NCBI RefSeq assembly: GCF_003268655.1
Contig: NZ_CP029642.1
Coordinates: forward strand, 3,658,001 to 3,722,000
Length of the DNA: 64,000 nucleotides
Direction of reading: 5' to 3'
Source: Arthrobacter dokdonellae
Lineage (GTDB): Bacteria; Actinomycetota; Actinomycetes; Actinomycetales; Micrococcaceae
Numbering within the stretch: the first letter of the stretch is position 1; the number at the start of each line of letters is the position of its first letter. The notes under the pieces were generated by a model. The model saw only the letters and a program-made list of their open reading frames with translations. It ran no database searches and was not told the DNA's origin. The position numbers and the translations under genes are program-made. Positions 36,240-45,863 of this stretch are shown here, piece by piece.

Positions 36240-39200
36240 CTAGCGCCGGACGATTGAACGCAAGAGCCTCAATGCTACCGACAACGAGGCCATGTCGTCT
36301 TGTTCGAGCTCGTTGACCTCCGCGAACATCTTCGTGGCCCTGGCCAGCTGCTCCTTGTTCTGAGCCTCCCAGCCGGCAATGCGGTCCTCGGTGGAGAGGC
36401 CCTTCTCCGTGTTGTGCATGACGTTCCGCGTCATGTCCGCGGTGGTCGCGTACAGGTCGTCGCGCAGGGCGGCACGTGCCAGCGCCTGCCAGCGGTCGTT
36501 GCGCGGCAGCGCCGTGATGCGTTCCAGCAGCTCATCCACCCCGTACCTGTTGTAGAGCGCGTAGTAGACGCGTGCCACATCATCGATGGGTTCGTCGATG
36601 TCGCGGCTGACCTTGGCGACGTCCAGCAGCGGGAAGGACTCAAAGAGTTCCGCCCACTGCCGGCCCAGTGCGTCGGGCATGTTGAAGGATTTGGCACGGT
36701 CGTACCAGGACTGGACACGAAGGGCGTCGACCCCCTGCACGAAGCCGGCAAGGCGCCCGCCCACCGAGGCGACCACGGGCTTGAACTGGCCGATGACCTC
36801 CTCGATGCTGCGCTGGCCGCTGCGTTCGTTGACCAGCCAGCGCAGGGCTCGGTCCAGCAGGCGGCGCATGTCGAGCTGCACGGTGCACCACTGGTCCGTG
36901 GGGAACGACGGCGGCAGTTCGCGCAGGGCCGTCGTCATGGACTGGAAGTCGAAGATCTCGTGCAGCGCCACAAACGCCTTCGCGATCGCGGTCTCGTCCG
37001 CCGAGGATTCCTCCATGGCCCGGAAGGCGAAGGTGATCCCGCCCAGGTTCACCATGTCGTTGGCAACAACGGTGGCAATGATTTCGCGGCGCAGCGGGTG
37101 CGAATCGAGTTCCGCGTCAAAGCGTGCGGCCACTTCCCGGGGGAAGTAGCGGCGCAGCGTCCGCTTGAACCAGGGATCGTCGGCGAGGTCGCTTGCGGAG
37201 AGCGCGGTGGCCAGCTCCATCTTGGCATAGGCCGCCAACACCGCCAGCTCGGGGGATGTCAGCCCCTGCCCGCCCTGCAGCCGCTCATGCAGTTCATCGT
37301 TGGTGGGCAAGGCCTCGATGGCACGGTCCAGATCACCGTGTTCCTCCAGCCAGTCCATGAACCGTTCGTAGCTGGGGCTCCACTCGACCACGCGCTGGCG
37401 GTCGTTGAGCAGCAGCACGTTCTGGTCAATGTTGTCCTCAAGGACCAGATGCCCTATTTCGTCCGTCATGGACATGAGAAAGTCGGTGCGTTCGCTTGGC
37501 TCGATCTTTCCGGCGGCCACCATGCGGTCCACAAAGATCTTGATGTTCACCTCGTGGTCCGAGCAATCCACTCCGGCGGAGTTGTCGATGGCGTCGGTAT
37601 TCAGGATGACCCCGTGCAGCGCAGCCTCGACGCGTCCGTGCTGCGTCATGCCCAGGTTTCCGCCTTCACCGACGACTTTCACGCGCAGGTCCTTGCCGTC
37701 GACGCGGATGGCGTCGTTGGTCTTGTCCCCCACCTGCGCATTGCTCTCGGTGCTGGCCTTGATGTACGTGCCGATGCCGCCGTTGTAAAGCAGGTCGGCG
37801 GGCGCCAGCAGGACGGCGCGCAGCAGTTCCGGCGGGCTGAGCTTGACCGTGCCGTCCGGCAGGCCCAGCGCGGTCCGGACCTGCTCGGTGATGGGGATCG
37901 ACTTCAACGTCCGGGAGTAGACCCCCCCGCCTTCACTGATCAGCTCCTTGTTGTAGTCCTGCCAGGACGAGCGTGGCAGGTTGTACAGCCGCTGGCGTTC
38001 GTCATAGGCGATGCCGGGCTCGGGATGGGGATCCAGGAAGATGTCGCGGTGGTCGAACGCCGCCACCAGCTTGACGTGGCGGGTCCGCAGCAGGCCGTTG
38101 CCGAACACGTCCCCGGACATGTCCCCGATGCCAACAGCCGTGAACTCCTCGGTCTGGGTGTCGACGTCGAACTCGCTGAAGTGCCGCTTGACGGACTCCC
38201 AGGCGCCGCGGGCGGTGATGCCCATGGCCTTGTGGTCATAGCCCACCGAGCCGCCGGAGGCGAACGCGTCGCCGAGCCAGAAACCGTATTCCGCGGAGAT
38301 GGCGTTGGCGGTGTCGGAGAAGGACGCGGTGCCCTTGTCCGCGGCCACCACCAGGTAGGTGTCGTCGGCGTCGTGGCGCACCACGTTTTCCGGCGGGACC
38401 ACCACCTCGCCGCCCTCCGTGGCCACCAGGTTGTCGGTGACGTCCAGCAGTCCACGAATAAAGGTCTTGTAGCTTTCCCGGCCTTCGGCGATCCACGCCC
38501 CGCGGTCAACGGAGGGGTTGGGCAGCGCCTTGGGGAAGAAGCCTCCCTTGGCGCCGGTGGGGACGATCACGGCGTTCTTGACGGTCTGGGCCTTGACCAG
38601 GCCGAGGACTTCGGTGCGGAAGTCCTCACGGCGGTCCGACCAGCGCAGCCCGCCCCGGGCCACCTTGCCAAAGCGCAGGTGCACGCCCTCGACCCTGGGC
38701 GAGTAGACCCAGATTTCGAACATGGGGCGCGGGAACGGCAGCCCGGCGATCTGCGAGGGGTCAAACTTCAGGCTGAGGAAGTCGCGGCCGCGGTAATAGT
38801 TGGTGCGCAGCGTGGCGTCGATCAGGTTGGCGATGGTGCGCAGCACCCTGTCGGCGTCCAGGGTCGGGACACTTTCCAGGGCGGCGTCCAGACGGCCGTG
38901 CACCTCCGCAACGCGCCCGGCGCGGGTGGCGTCCTCACTCCGCGGGTCGAATCGGGTTTCAAAGAGCTCCACGAGCGCCCGCGTCACGGCCACGTTGTGA
39001 AGGAGGGTGTCGGCGATGAAGCCGAAGGAGTTGGTGTTTCCCATTTGGCGCAGGTACTTGGCGTAGGCGCGCAGGATGACGATTTGCCGCCATTCCATGC
39101 CCTCGGTCAGCACCAGCCGGTCAAAGAGGTCCGATTCGCTGGCCCCCGTCGTGGCGGCACCGAAGGCTCCGGTGAGCAGCGCGGCGGTTTCGAGCGGGTC

Positions 39201-41120
39201 GACGCCGGCCGGGTACTTCAGGCCGAGGTCGTACAGGAAGAAGTCACGCCTGTCGGAGGTTTCAATTTCGAAGGGCCGTTCATCGATGACCTCGATGCCG
39301 AGGTTGTGGAAGAAGGGGAGGATTTGGCTCAGGCTCTGCGGGTGGGCCATGTACAGCTTGACGCGTGCGTCGCCCGGCCGGCCGTCGACGGCGCCGCCGG
39401 GCAGGTAGACGTTCATCCCGGGCGCGCACGCCTCCGGTGTCCCGCCGGTTTCGGCCACCTGCTTGTACTGGCTGTCGAAGTCTTCGAAGCGCCTGATGTC
39501 CTCCAGTGCGTCCTCAACCTCGAAGTCCACGCGGTAGCTGGCGGGGAAGGCATCGGACCACTTGGCGGCCAGGTGTTCAGCCACTTCCAGCGGCTGGGTC
39601 TCGCGCAACACCTGGGCGATGCCCTCGGGCCAGGAGCGGGCGGCCATGACCAGGCGCCGTTCCAGTTCGGCTGACTGCAGATCGGCCGGGACGTGGAAGT
39701 CCTTGGACAGGCGGATGCGGAAGAACAGCCGGGCCAGTGCCGACTCGCTCATCCTGGCCTCGAAGTCGATGGAGACGGCGTCGAAGGTCCGGGTGAGCTC
39801 GTCCTCAATGCGCCGGCGCACGGCCGTGGTGTAGCGGTCGCGGGGGATGAAGATGAGCGCCGACATGAAGCGCCCGTAAATGTCCGGGCGCAGGAACAGC
39901 CTGGTGCGTCGGCGCTCTTGCAGCCGCAGGATGCCTTCGGCGGTTTCAATCAGTTGTGCAGTTTCAATCTGGAACAGTTCATCGCGCGGATAGGTTTCCA
40001 GGACGGCGAACAGGTCCTTGCCCGAGTGCGAGTCCGGAGGGAAGCCGAAGTGGCGCAACACGGCGTCGACCTTTTCACGCACCACGGGAATGTTGCGGAC
40101 GGAGCCGGTGTACACGGACGAGGCAAAGAGTCCGATGAAGCGCTGCTCGCCGTTGACGTTGCCTTGGGAGTCAAAGGACTTGATGCCGATGTAGTCAAGG
40201 TACGCGGCGCGGTGCACCGTGGAGCGGGAGTTCGCCTTGGTGATGACCAGGACCCGCTTCTCCCGGGCCTTGCGCCGGCCGGTGGTGGTCAGGTGCTGGA
40301 CAGTGGGGTGGCTGGAACCGTCCCGCAGCAGGCCCAAACCGCTGCCCTCGCGGTTGACCAACACGTCCTCGCCGTCCTGCTTGACCAAGTCGTATTCGCG
40401 GTAGCCCAGGAACGTGAAGTTGCCGGCGTCCATCCAATGCAGCAAATCCTCGGCCTCGCGGATGTCGGAAATATGTTCGCCGGCCAGTTCCGTGGCCAGC
40501 ACCTCGGCCCGGCTGAGGGCCTTGTCACGCATGGCCGGCCAGTCCTCGACAGCGGCACGGACATTTCCGAGGACCTTGGTGAGCCCCTCCACGAGGCGCG
40601 CCTTGGCGTCGTCGTCCACCTTGTCGATTTCGACGGCAATCCATGATTCGAGGTGCGAGGTGTTGTCGCCGTCAGCGACCAGGTGGGCAATGCTGGGCAT
40701 GGTGGACGTGTCGCCGCTGGCAACACCGGCGTGGGAGGGAACTTTGTGGATGGCGGCCAGGACGTGCGTCCCCCTGTCCCGGGACACCACGAACATGGGG
40801 TGAGTCACCAGGTGGATGGCCAGGTTTTCGTGTACCAGCTCTGCGCTGACGGAGTCGACCAGGAACGGCATGTCGTCCGTCACGATGTACACCACGCTGG
40901 CGTCGCGCTCGTCCAAGACCTCCACCTTGACCGTGCCGGAGGCCCGCTCCGCGGCCAGTGCCCTGTGGGTCAGCGCCCGGGCATTGAGGATGGCGGCGTC
41001 ATACTCGGCAGTGTCTTCGTCGGACAGCTGCACGTAGTAGTCGGTGATGAACTGTTGGTCAGTGGAGACCGCTTGGGCGGAATCCTGCAGTGACCCGGTC
41101 GTGGGGGAATTGGACGACAT
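36240..41120 (-). CDS. gdh: NAD-specific glutamate dehydrogenase, 180-kDa class
   Basis: About 1626 residues, the normal size of the L-180 class of NAD-GDH (Streptomyces clavuligerus, Mycobacterium Rv2476c type). The N-terminal 700 residues hold ACT-like regulatory segments (DMPFLVDSVSAEL near residue 80). The catalytic part shows GGLRWSDRREDFRTEVLGL, VPTGAKGGFFPK with the substrate-binding lysine, and DMSGDVFGNG for NAD. The C-terminal helical region follows. The enzyme interconverts glutamate and 2-oxoglutarate plus ammonia, mainly catabolically. I chose the ATG at 41120 (MSSNSPT), preceded by GGAGG; the open frame upstream to 41360 overlaps the CpaE-like gene. Confidence 0.93.
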   Translation of the reverse strand: MSSNSPTTGSLQDSAQAVSTDQQFITDYYVQLSDEDTAEYDAAILNARALTHRALAAERASGTVKVEVLDERDASVVYIVTDDMPFLVDSVSAELVHENLAIHLVTHPMFVVSRDRGTHVLAAIHKVPSHAGVASGDTSTMPSIAHLVADGDNTSHLESWIAVEIDKVDDDAKARLVEGLTKVLGNVRAAVEDWPAMRDKALSRAEVLATELAGEHISDIREAEDLLHWMDAGNFTFLGYREYDLVKQDGEDVLVNREGSGLGLLRDGSSHPTVQHLTTTGRRKAREKRVLVITKANSRSTVHRAAYLDYIGIKSFDSQGNVNGEQRFIGLFASSVYTGSVRNIPVVREKVDAVLRHFGFPPDSHSGKDLFAVLETYPRDELFQIETAQLIETAEGILRLQERRRTRLFLRPDIYGRFMSALIFIPRDRYTTAVRRRIEDELTRTFDAVSIDFEARMSESALARLFFRIRLSKDFHVPADLQSAELERRLVMAARSWPEGIAQVLRETQPLEVAEHLAAKWSDAFPASYRVDFEVEDALEDIRRFEDFDSQYKQVAETGGTPEACAPGMNVYLPGGAVDGRPGDARVKLYMAHPQSLSQILPFFHNLGIEVIDERPFEIETSDRRDFFLYDLGLKYPAGVDPLETAALLTGAFGAATTGASESDLFDRLVLTEGMEWRQIVILRAYAKYLRQMGNTNSFGFIADTLLHNVAVTRALVELFETRFDPRSEDATRAGRVAEVHGRLDAALESVPTLDADRVLRTIANLIDATLRTNYYRGRDFLSLKFDPSQIAGLPFPRPMFEIWVYSPRVEGVHLRFGKVARGGLRWSDRREDFRTEVLGLVKAQTVKNAVIVPTGAKGGFFPKALPNPSVDRGAWIAEGRESYKTFIRGLLDVTDNLVATEGGEVVVPPENVVRHDADDTYLVVAADKGTASFSDTANAISAEYGFWLGDAFASGGSVGYDHKAMGITARGAWESVKRHFSEFDVDTQTEEFTAVGIGDMSGDVFGNGLLRTRHVKLVAAFDHRDIFLDPHPEPGIAYDERQRLYNLPRSSWQDYNKELISEGGGVYSRTLKSIPITEQVRTALGLPDGTVKLSPPELLRAVLLAPADLLYNGGIGTYIKASTESNAQVGDKTNDAIRVDGKDLRVKVVGEGGNLGMTQHGRVEAALHGVILNTDAIDNSAGVDCSDHEVNIKIFVDRMVAAGKIEPSERTDFLMSMTDEIGHLVLEDNIDQNVLLLNDRQRVVEWSPSYERFMDWLEEHGDLDRAIEALPTNDELHERLQGGQGLTSPELAVLAAYAKMELATALSASDLADDPWFKRTLRRYFPREVAARFDAELDSHPLRREIIATVVANDMVNLGGITFAFRAMEESSADETAIAKAFVALHEIFDFQSMTTALRELPPSFPTDQWCTVQLDMRRLLDRALRWLVNERSGQRSIEEVIGQFKPVVASVGGRLAGFVQGVDALRVQSWYDRAKSFNMPDALGRQWAELFESFPLLDVAKVSRDIDEPIDDVARVYYALYNRYGVDELLERITALPRNDRWQALARAALRDDLYATTADMTRNVMHNTEKGLSTEDRIAGWEAQNKEQLARATKMFAEVNELEQDDMASLSVALRLLRSIVRR

Positions 41121-41178
41121 AAAATAAACGCCTCCGTCAAAGAGTAAAAGACCGCTTCTTTGCGGCCTCATCCCGAGC

Positions 41179-43101
41179 CTAGCCCGGATTCCCGGGCCTC
41201 GCTGTGGCGCTTGATACAGCAGTTCTCGCATTCCCTTGGACAAGTGCACAACACATGTCTCGGATGGCCAGGCGCAGCGGCGAGTCCGGCGCCAGTTCCT
41301 GCAGCAGCCTGCCTTCCAGCAATGCCCGCGCCGGGACGTCGGGCTCCCAGGGAAGCACATGGCTGATGGGCAGCACCGGGCCGAAGCGCCGCCAGGCGTC
41401 TTCCACCGCCTTCACGGGCGAGCCTCCTGCAGCCCTTTTCCGGACCTTGTTCAACACCACCTTGATGTCCGCCCCCGCGCAGGCCTCGGGCAGGTCCGCC
41501 AGCGCCCGGATGAGCCGGGGGATGCCCACGGCGTCCGAACTTCCCACCGCGAAGACGGTGTCCGCCTGTGCCAGCGCGGCGAGGGTTGCCGCGTTGCGCC
41601 GCGGCGCCATGGTGTCATAGCTCAGTTCCTCATCGGTTTCCAGGCAGAAACCGCAGTCAACCACCACGGTGTCCACCAGGGAGAGCGCAGCCTCAAGCAC
41701 CCGTTCCACCGCGGCCGCACGGAGTTCCGGCCACCTGTCGGAGCGCGTCAGGCCCGTCAGGAGCGAAAACGTGCCGCCTGCACAGACCACCTCGGAACTG
41801 ATGCGCGCCAGTTCGTCCACAGTCAGCAGGCCCTGGTCCGCCACCCGGCACGCCTGCGCGAAGGACGCCGACTCGTCCAGTAGGCCAAGGCTGGCCGCAA
41901 CGCTGGCCCCATAGCTGTCGGCGTCAACCAACATGACACGGCGCCCCTGCGCGGCAAGTTCGCCCGCCATGTTGACCGCGACGAGCGTGCGTCCCGGCGA
42001 CCCGATCGGTCCCCACACGGCAAACATCCGTGGAGCGGCGGGTCCGCTGGCAGCGGCCGCGCTTCCTGCCGCGGCCGCCTGGGCGCTGCCCCGCCGGCGC
42101 TCCGGCGTTGGAGCGCCGGCGCCGGCTGCCTTCGTGCGGGCACGGCCGCCTCCCGGCAGGGTGCCCCGTCGACGAAGCAGTGACGGCCCCGGGACGGCTG
42201 CTGCCACCAGGGCTGCAAGCCTTGAAAGGCCACTCCTGCCGGAGGCAGGGGCGCCCCCGGATTTGCCGTTCCCAGACGGGGCACCGGCCGGGCCGCCGCG
42301 TTCGGTCCGGTGGACGGCACGTGGACCGTCCCGGAGTTGGCCCGACGGCGCCCCACCCACGTCCGCCGTCCCGTCCGCGCCCGGTGTCCCGACCGTGTCC
42401 GGTGAACTGGCTGCCATTGCCGCGCCTTGGACAGGCACGGGGTCGACGCCGGCCCACCCCTCCTGCCCGTCGGCCGCCGGCGCCCGCCCTCCAGGCGCCC
42501 GCCCGGGGCTGCTGGAGCCGGAGCCCTTACGCCCGGCGAGGTCATTCCGGGCGCCACCGTCGCCCGCAGCCCAGTCTGCGGTGCGCCCGTCGGCGGAACC
42601 GGGGTTCCGGGCGGCGGAACTGTGGTTTCGAGCCACCTGGCCGCCGGGCTGCGGAACGGCGGACGCCTCCCGCCCGGCGTCGTCAGGCGACAAGGAACCA
42701 GCGGAAGGCGACACCGCCATCGGGAACCCAAAGGATGCGGACTGATGGTGCCGGCGGGCTCTGACCGCAGCCAGCACGGACTCGGTGAGCTGCTCGGCAG
42801 TCGCGATTCCACTCAGGGGCCATGCACCGATGCTGCGCAGCCGTGCCGCCTCGGCCGGGGTGGCTGCCACGGCCACAACGCTGACGCCGACCGCGGTCAG
42901 GCGGTCGACCAAGGTCGCCGTCAGCCCGTCCGTGCCCGCGGCCACGACGGCCACCTGCGCCAGTCCGCTTTGACAGGCCGCCAGCAGCCCGGGCAGCTCG
43001 GGGCAGCGCCGGACCACCGCGACTGGCCCGCGGCTGCTCTCCAGCGCCGCAACGGCGTTGTCCGCGGTGTCCCCCACCGCCACCACTGTCACCGGGCTCA
43101 T
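41179..43101 (-). CDS. CpaE/TadZ-like protein with degenerate P-loop
   Basis: About 640 residues. The N-terminal 110 residues form a receiver-like domain (TVVAVGDTADNAV). Residues about 130-350 are low-complexity Gly/Ala/Pro/Arg-rich. The C-terminal 290 residues are MinD/ParA-like: MLVDADSYGASVA, VVVDCGF and VLNKVRKRA. The P-loop reads GPIGSPGRT; the usual Lys-Gly-Gly-x-Gly-Lys-Thr signature lysines are absent, so ATP hydrolysis is doubtful. In Tad/Flp pilus systems this family places the secretion motor, but no TadA, TadB/C or pilin gene is seen here. Its ATG overlaps the SAF-domain gene stop by 4 bases. Confidence 0.78.
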   Translation of the reverse strand: MSPVTVVAVGDTADNAVAALESSRGPVAVVRRCPELPGLLAACQSGLAQVAVVAAGTDGLTATLVDRLTAVGVSVVAVAATPAEAARLRSIGAWPLSGIATAEQLTESVLAAVRARRHHQSASFGFPMAVSPSAGSLSPDDAGREASAVPQPGGQVARNHSSAARNPGSADGRTADWAAGDGGARNDLAGRKGSGSSSPGRAPGGRAPAADGQEGWAGVDPVPVQGAAMAASSPDTVGTPGADGTADVGGAPSGQLRDGPRAVHRTERGGPAGAPSGNGKSGGAPASGRSGLSRLAALVAAAVPGPSLLRRRGTLPGGGRARTKAAGAGAPTPERRRGSAQAAAAGSAAAASGPAAPRMFAVWGPIGSPGRTLVAVNMAGELAAQGRRVMLVDADSYGASVAASLGLLDESASFAQACRVADQGLLTVDELARISSEVVCAGGTFSLLTGLTRSDRWPELRAAAVERVLEAALSLVDTVVVDCGFCLETDEELSYDTMAPRRNAATLAALAQADTVFAVGSSDAVGIPRLIRALADLPEACAGADIKVVLNKVRKRAAGGSPVKAVEDAWRRFGPVLPISHVLPWEPDVPARALLEGRLLQELAPDSPLRLAIRDMCCALVQGNARTAVSSATARPGNPG

Positions 43102-43733
43102 CGCGGTCCCCCTGGATTCCACACGACCGACACCTTCGCCTTGTTGGCGACGGCCCCGAGGAACTTGGGCATCTGGACGTCGGTCACCAGGACCATCAAC
43201 TGGGTGCTCTTGCCCGATCCCAAGCTGGTGGTGGCGTCATTCACCGCGGCCACTTCGGCACCGGGCAACATGAGGACCGGCTCCCGGTACCCGTTGCGTT
43301 CATCCGGCAGGGCAACCCAGACGTCCACATGCGAGCCGGCGACAACTTCCTTCGGCAGCGGTTCGGTGACGCTCACCGGCGCAGTCTTGCGATCAAGCGC
43401 GTCGGTGCCACCGATGCTGCTGGCCGGCACCAGTTCGCCCTTGGGCACCATGCGCACGGCCACGGCGTGCCCGGGCAGAGCCCTTCCTGGGTCCAGGTAC
43501 TTCGCCTCAAGATCGCCCAGCCGCACCTGGACGATGTCAAATGAATCACGGGTGATGGTCTGGCCAACCACCAGCGCGTCCTTCGCCACGTAGGCGGGAA
43601 CGGTCCTGTCGGCCCCACCCACCAAGGCGACCACCCCGGCAACCGACGCCAGGACCAGCAGTATCCCCACGAAAAACCGCGGATCCTTCCATGAGGGCTT
43701 GGCCAGTCGTGGCGCCCTTCCTTGTGCGTCCAT
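43098..43733 (-). CDS. SAF domain protein, CpaB/RcpC-like
   Basis: About 211 residues: a short basic N-terminus, one membrane helix (FFVGILLVLASVAGVVALV), then an extracytoplasmic SAF domain containing AYVAKDALVVGQTITRDSF and LPGHAVAVRMVPKGELVP. Start ATG 43733 has AGGAGG upstream; the longer frame to 43841 has no ribosome site. CpaB-like proteins assist Flp pilus assembly at the envelope, and this one is cotranscribed with a CpaE-like gene. Confidence 0.78.
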   Translation of the reverse strand: MDAQGRAPRLAKPSWKDPRFFVGILLVLASVAGVVALVGGADRTVPAYVAKDALVVGQTITRDSFDIVQVRLGDLEAKYLDPGRALPGHAVAVRMVPKGELVPASSIGGTDALDRKTAPVSVTEPLPKEVVAGSHVDVWVALPDERNGYREPVLMLPGAEVAAVNDATTSLGSGKSTQLMVLVTDVQMPKFLGAVANKAKVSVVWNPGGPR

Positions 43734-43966
43734 CCGCGTGGTTCCTCCTGGCGAGACCCGCCACGCCGGGGCCTCCCCAGACACGGGGAGTGGCCGCGTG
43801 GACTGCAGCGGCCGCGTAGGCGCGGACCGCATTGCCTTCATTTCTACCGTTGAATGGCCTGCCGTGAAAGACCCCGCACCAAAACTGTGGACAATTCGAA
43901 CGGCGCTGGCCGGTCGTCAGGGGGGGACAAACGGTGGATAACCGGAACAAAAGATTGCAAAGGGAG

Positions 43967-43979
43967 TGATAATGGTTGC
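43967..43979 (+). promoter_or_regulatory. Leaderless -10 promoter element for HTH gene
   Basis: GATAAT (43967-43972) is followed by six bases, then the ATG at 43980. There is no usable ribosome site at the right distance, since AGGGAG ends 14 bases before the ATG. GGAACA at 43944-43949 is a weak -35 with 17-base spacing. The layout predicts a transcript starting at the ATG itself. Confidence 0.5.
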
Positions 43980-44216
43980 ATGCCTAGATTCCTGACCCTG
44001 GCCGATGTGGCCGAAGAACTCCAGATCTCGGCCGCCGCATGCTACTCGCTGGTGCGCAGCGGTGAACTTCCAGCCTTCCAGATCGGCGGGCGCGGACAGT
44101 GGCGGGTCGATGCCGCCAAGTTCGAGAAGTTCATCGATGACCGGCACGCCGCGGCCCGGGACATGCTCGCAACCGGCAGCCACCCGGGTCGCGAACACTC
44201 GGAGTCCGCCGGCTAG
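43980..44216 (+). CDS. Small helix-turn-helix (excisionase/MerR-like) DNA-binding protein
   Basis: A 78-residue protein: FLTLADVAEELQISAAACYSL is the HTH and ELPAFQIGGRGQWRVD the wing, the pattern of excisionase-family DNA-binding domains. No phage or integrase gene lies nearby, so it is better read as a chromosomal regulator, somewhat like BldC in size. It starts opposite the CpaB/CpaE pair, separated by 246 bases, and could control them. It overlaps the convergent gene at 44213 by 4 bases at the tail. Confidence 0.75.
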   Translation: MPRFLTLADVAEELQISAAACYSLVRSGELPAFQIGGRGQWRVDAAKFEKFIDDRHAAARDMLATGSHPGREHSESAG

Positions 44217-44773
44217 AACTCGTTCTCACGTGAGGACGTCACCGACATCACCGCGTCCAACGCGACCATGACGCTGCCCTGCCGGTTGTCGCGGGCCCTA
44301 GCCTCGCCGTCGGCCAACTGCGCGACCACCACAAAGTCCGCGCCCACCTGGTCCAGCACCCCGCGCACGCCGGCCGGCTGCGCAGACTCCAGGCCCAGCA
44401 TCACCACCGTCCTGTTGCGCGCCAAGATGCGCAAGGCAGAGGCCAGGCTGTAGCGCACCCTACCCTGCGGGACGACCCTGGCAGCGCCCGTCCCCCGCAC
44501 CTGCATGAGCTTCGCCAGCGGCAGCACCACCGACAAGCCGCCCGTGTCCATGAGCATCCACTGCGCCTCGACCCGCTGCAGCGTCCCATGATGGACGACG
44601 CCGTCCCGCAACACAGCGGCAATGTCACGTCCCAGCGAGCCCCGGAGAGCGTCCGCCAGCCCCACTTGTGACGCCTCCACCCGGGCTAGCTCGTTGACGT
44701 GGCGCTCGAGTTCCTGCTGTGTGGCGGCATGCCACTGCGCATCCAAGTCCCCAAACAGTGCGTCCCATCGCAT
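44213..44773 (-). CDS. Hypothetical protein
   Basis: A 186-residue soluble protein beginning MRWDALFGDLDAQWHAATQQ, an amphipathic N-terminal helix, then a beta-rich middle with TLQRVEAQWMLMDTGG and a C-terminal part ending in VALDAVMSVTSSRENEF. The order helix, small barrel, repeated VV strands resembles conserved actinobacterial proteins next to the HTH gene, but I cannot name a function. It has no membrane segment. Its tail overlaps the HTH gene by 4 bases. Confidence 0.6.
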   Translation of the reverse strand: MRWDALFGDLDAQWHAATQQELERHVNELARVEASQVGLADALRGSLGRDIAAVLRDGVVHHGTLQRVEAQWMLMDTGGLSVVLPLAKLMQVRGTGAARVVPQGRVRYSLASALRILARNRTVVMLGLESAQPAGVRGVLDQVGADFVVVAQLADGEARARDNRQGSVMVALDAVMSVTSSRENEF

Positions 44774-44956
44774 TCCGCCACGTTAGGCTCCGCGCGGGAC
44801 ATCGTCAACCACCCCACAGTGCCCGCCTGGCACGTCACGTTGTCCACAGCACTTTGGCCGGGGCTGGACAACACGACGCGTATTGGTTCAAAATAGTTCC
44901 ACAGTCATCAAACTGCACTAAACAGTGTCAAAACATAACGAGGAGGAGTCCGGACC

Positions 44957-45757
44957 ATGAAGAGACAGGCTGCTGCGGACGCCGTCATGACGGCCGCGAT
45001 CCTCTTCCTCGGTGCGTCGCTGGTCTTTACCGGGGGCGCCGTGCTGCGCCGCCGGAGCAGCGGACCGCACCCGTCCGCACCCCTGGATCTCGCGGAGGCG
45101 GTGGGTGCCGCCGCAGCGGGGATCGGCTTTGCCGTCGCCCTGTGGTGGCTGGCCGCCCTGGCATGCGCCTTTATTTCCGGGCTGGCCCGGCTGCATGGCA
45201 GGCCCCGTCTGGCCTCCCTGACCGGCGCCTGGACTCCGGCATTCATGCGGCGGCTGGCGGCGGTGGTGCTGGGACTCAACCTCATGGCGGCCCCGGCGGC
45301 GATGGCAGACGGCCCGGGGCCCATCGACCCGACGTGGCACGCGGGCCCCGCGGCGGAGGCGCCCTTCATTGTCAAGACTGCCCATCCCGCAGCGCCCGGC
45401 TTGGCGGAATCCACCGCCGAGGCCGCAGACCCAGCCAAGTCCAAGGCCCGGCCCGGGACCCAGCGGGCCCACCCCGCGTGGACCCCGCAGGCCCCTGCCG
45501 TGGACCCCGGCCCGTTGGCCCGTGGCCAGTCACGCCCGCCGCGGAACGCGGTCGCTAAGGGTGCCGACAACGGCGAGGTGGTGGTGCGCGGCGGCGACAG
45601 CCTGTGGAGCATCGTTGCTGCCGCACTTGGCCCCTATGCCACCGATGTGGAGGTGGCCCAAGCATGGCCGGAGTGGTACCGCGCCAACCGCAGCGTCATC
45701 GGCAGCGATCCCAACATCATCCTGCCCGGGCAGGTGCTGCACGCCCCTGGCGGCTAG
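44957..45757 (+). CDS. LysM-domain membrane protein
   Basis: A 266-residue protein. Three hydrophobic segments occur in residues 8-120 (AVMTAAILFLGASLVF, AAGIGFAVALWWLAALACAF, RLAAVVLGLNLMAA). A Pro/Ala-rich outer linker (about 120-200) follows, then one C-terminal LysM-like domain: VVRGGDSLWSIVAAALG to NIILPGQVL. LysM binds peptidoglycan sugar chains, so the protein probably ties the membrane to the wall. AGGAGG stands 9 bases before the ATG. It lies upstream of the Rv3235-like gene in the same direction. Confidence 0.78.
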   Translation: MKRQAAADAVMTAAILFLGASLVFTGGAVLRRRSSGPHPSAPLDLAEAVGAAAAGIGFAVALWWLAALACAFISGLARLHGRPRLASLTGAWTPAFMRRLAAVVLGLNLMAAPAAMADGPGPIDPTWHAGPAAEAPFIVKTAHPAAPGLAESTAEAADPAKSKARPGTQRAHPAWTPQAPAVDPGPLARGQSRPPRNAVAKGADNGEVVVRGGDSLWSIVAAALGPYATDVEVAQAWPEWYRANRSVIGSDPNIILPGQVLHAPGG

Positions 45758-45863
45758 GGCTGGTCCCACGGCCCTCACGCCGCCACGGCGCCACAGCGCC
45801 GGCGGTCCGTCTTACCGGGACATCGATTTACAGGAACAGCGACGAACGTTCGAAGGAGACACG

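Noticed and set aside
36300..39674. 1124-codon plus-strand open frame opposite the glutamate dehydrogenase
   Set aside because: It is a shadow of a strongly coding gene; the product has no domain signature and no ribosome site.
43980..44216. Phage excisionase
   Set aside because: The HTH resembles excisionases, but no integrase, attachment site or phage gene is near, and the surrounding genes are core chromosome.
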